Assembly (NCBI GenBank): GCA_023388935.1 | Contig: JAEWFG010000397.1 | Coordinates: forward strand, 1-64,000 | Direction of reading: 5' to 3' | Length of the DNA: 64,000 bases | Source of the DNA: Pseudomonadota bacterium | Lineage (GTDB): Bacteria > Pseudomonadota > Alphaproteobacteria > Rhizobiales > Xanthobacteraceae | In this document: piece by piece, positions 63,080 to 64,000 of the stretch | Position numbering within the stretch: the stretch's first letter is position 1 | Layout: the number at the start of each line of letters is the position of its first letter | Program-made: the position numbers and the translations under genes | Notes under the pieces: generated by a model | What the model was told of the DNA's origin: nothing | What the model saw: only the letters and a program-made list of their open reading frames with translations | The model's database searches: none

Positions 63080-63853
63080 ATGCGTCCCCTGGATCCCGTG
63101 ACATCGAAGCAGCGCGTGGCTTATGGCCTTGCGTTCTTCGTGCTGTTCGTTGCCCTCTGGTCCTGGGCGACGCTCGGCGGCCATGTGTCGAAAACCTTCC
63201 TCGCCAACCCGCTGACCATGGTCCAGGAGGGCTTTGACCTGCTGACAAAGCAGGGTTTCATGTACGACATCGGCATGACGATCTGGCGCGTCGTCGGCGG
63301 CTTTACGCTTGCCGCGATCATCGCGGTGCCGCTCGGCGTGCTAATGGGGGCCTACAAGCCCATCGAGGCCTTCCTCGAACCGTTCGTCTCCTTTGCGCGG
63401 TATCTGCCCGCCTCGGCCTTTATCCCGCTCCTGATCCTGTGGGCCGGCATCGGTGAATTGCAAAAGCTGCTCGTCATCTTCATCGGCTCGGTGTTCCAGG
63501 TCATCCTGATGATCGCGGTGACCGTCGGCGCCACGCGGCGCGATCTGGTCGAGGCGGCCTATACGCTTGGCGCCAGCGACCGCGGCATCATCCGCCGCGT
63601 GCTGCTGCCCTCTTCTGCGCCCGAGATCGCGGAGATCCTGCGACTGGTGCTCGGCTGGGCCTGGACCTACGTCATCGTCGCCGAGCTGATCGGCTCGTCC
63701 TCGGGCATCGGCCATATGATCGTCGACAGCCAGGCACTGCTCAACACCGGCCAGATCATCTTCGGCATCATCGTGATCGGACTGATCGGCCTGATCTCGG
63801 ATTTCCTGTTCAAGGCGTTCAACGCCTGGCTGTTTCCGTGGAAGCTCGCATGA
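63080..63853 (+). CDS. ABC transporter permease (NitT/TauT type)
   Basis: A 257-residue permease with six hydrophobic segments and the EAA-like loop DLVEAAYTLGASDRGIIRRV and LLPSSAPEIAEIL. A TTG and an ATG lie side by side; the ATG at 63080 is preferred. Its stop overlaps the start of the ATPase by four bases. It completes the membrane part of the transporter. Confidence 0.88.
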   Translation: MRPLDPVTSKQRVAYGLAFFVLFVALWSWATLGGHVSKTFLANPLTMVQEGFDLLTKQGFMYDIGMTIWRVVGGFTLAAIIAVPLGVLMGAYKPIEAFLEPFVSFARYLPASAFIPLLILWAGIGELQKLLVIFIGSVFQVILMIAVTVGATRRDLVEAAYTLGASDRGIIRRVLLPSSAPEIAEILRLVLGWAWTYVIVAELIGSSSGIGHMIVDSQALLNTGQIIFGIIVIGLIGLISDFLFKAFNAWLFPWKLA

Positions 63854-64000
63854 CCACGCTCAAGATCGAACAGGTCTCCCGAACTTTCCCGGCGCGGCAC
63901 GGCAACGCACCGACCAAAGCGCTGGAGCCGACCGATCTGACGATCGGTAACAACGACTTCGTCACCATCCTCGGCCCTTCCGGCTGTGGCAAGTCCACGC
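63850..64000 (+). CDS. ABC transporter ATPase (partial, cut by right edge)
   Basis: Fifty residues are visible: MTTLKIEQVSRTFPARHGNA, then the fragment ending in Walker A GPSGCGKST. It is the ATPase of the NitT/TauT-type operon; the ATG overlaps the permease stop (ATGA). The rest lies beyond the window. Confidence 0.9.
   Translation, partial: MTTLKIEQVSRTFPARHGNAPTKALEPTDLTIGNNDFVTILGPSGCGKST

Overview
The window is high-GC alphaproteobacterial DNA, most like Bradyrhizobium. Supporting signs are a metallo-beta-lactamase almost matching my memory of Bradyrhizobium BJP-1, a DUF3551 protein, Bradyrhizobium-type intergenic hairpins and many small exported proteins. No tRNA, rRNA, CRISPR array, insertion sequence or prophage was found.

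Layout. 1-5.6 kb: HU protein (cut by the edge), a secreted GH1 glycosidase, a frameshifted regulator, a universal stress protein, an ionotropic-glutamate-receptor-like channel and an AraC remnant. 5.6-46 kb: a large island for periplasmic quinoprotein (PQQ) oxidation, with every sign of lanthanide use. It holds a TonB-dependent receptor, a divergent two-component pair, fghA, an ABC system of the PQQ-alcohol-dehydrogenase type (LutA/E/F-like), the quinoprotein-associated accessory set (CXXCW rhodanese, MoxJ-like binding proteins, zinc metallohydrolase, SoxYZ-like carrier), a second ABC transporter, a pentapeptide-repeat protein and an RND pump. Next come a lanmodulin-like EF-hand protein and an orphan 26-residue pqqA, then xoxF-like gene 1 with its cytochrome and binding protein, an AraC regulator, xoxF with xoxG, frmA, gfa, a molybdenum aldehyde oxidoreductase pair, and a third quinoprotein beside a Rieske protein. 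46-54 kb: accessory genes (truncated haemoglobin, hbdA, arsC, tupB and tupA, a tandem-repeat acidic protein, a broken TonB receptor, an esterase). 54-64 kb: a subclass B3 metallo-beta-lactamase, the divergent hut histidine-degradation genes around a 20-bp palindrome, and a NitT/TauT-type ABC transporter cut by the right edge.

How it works together (inference from families and context): the receptor and ABC system would bring in rare-earth ions or a chelate, lanmodulin would buffer them in the periplasm, and three dehydrogenases carrying the extra lanthanide-binding aspartate would oxidise methanol or other alcohols, passing electrons to small c-type cytochromes or the Rieske protein. Formaldehyde would be cleared by gfa, frmA and fghA through glutathione. 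pqqBCDE are not in the window.

The most useful discoveries are the unlisted pqqA, the lanmodulin variant, the third quinoprotein that lacks the vicinal cysteines and sits beside a Rieske protein, and several RNA hairpins at translation starts or gene junctions.
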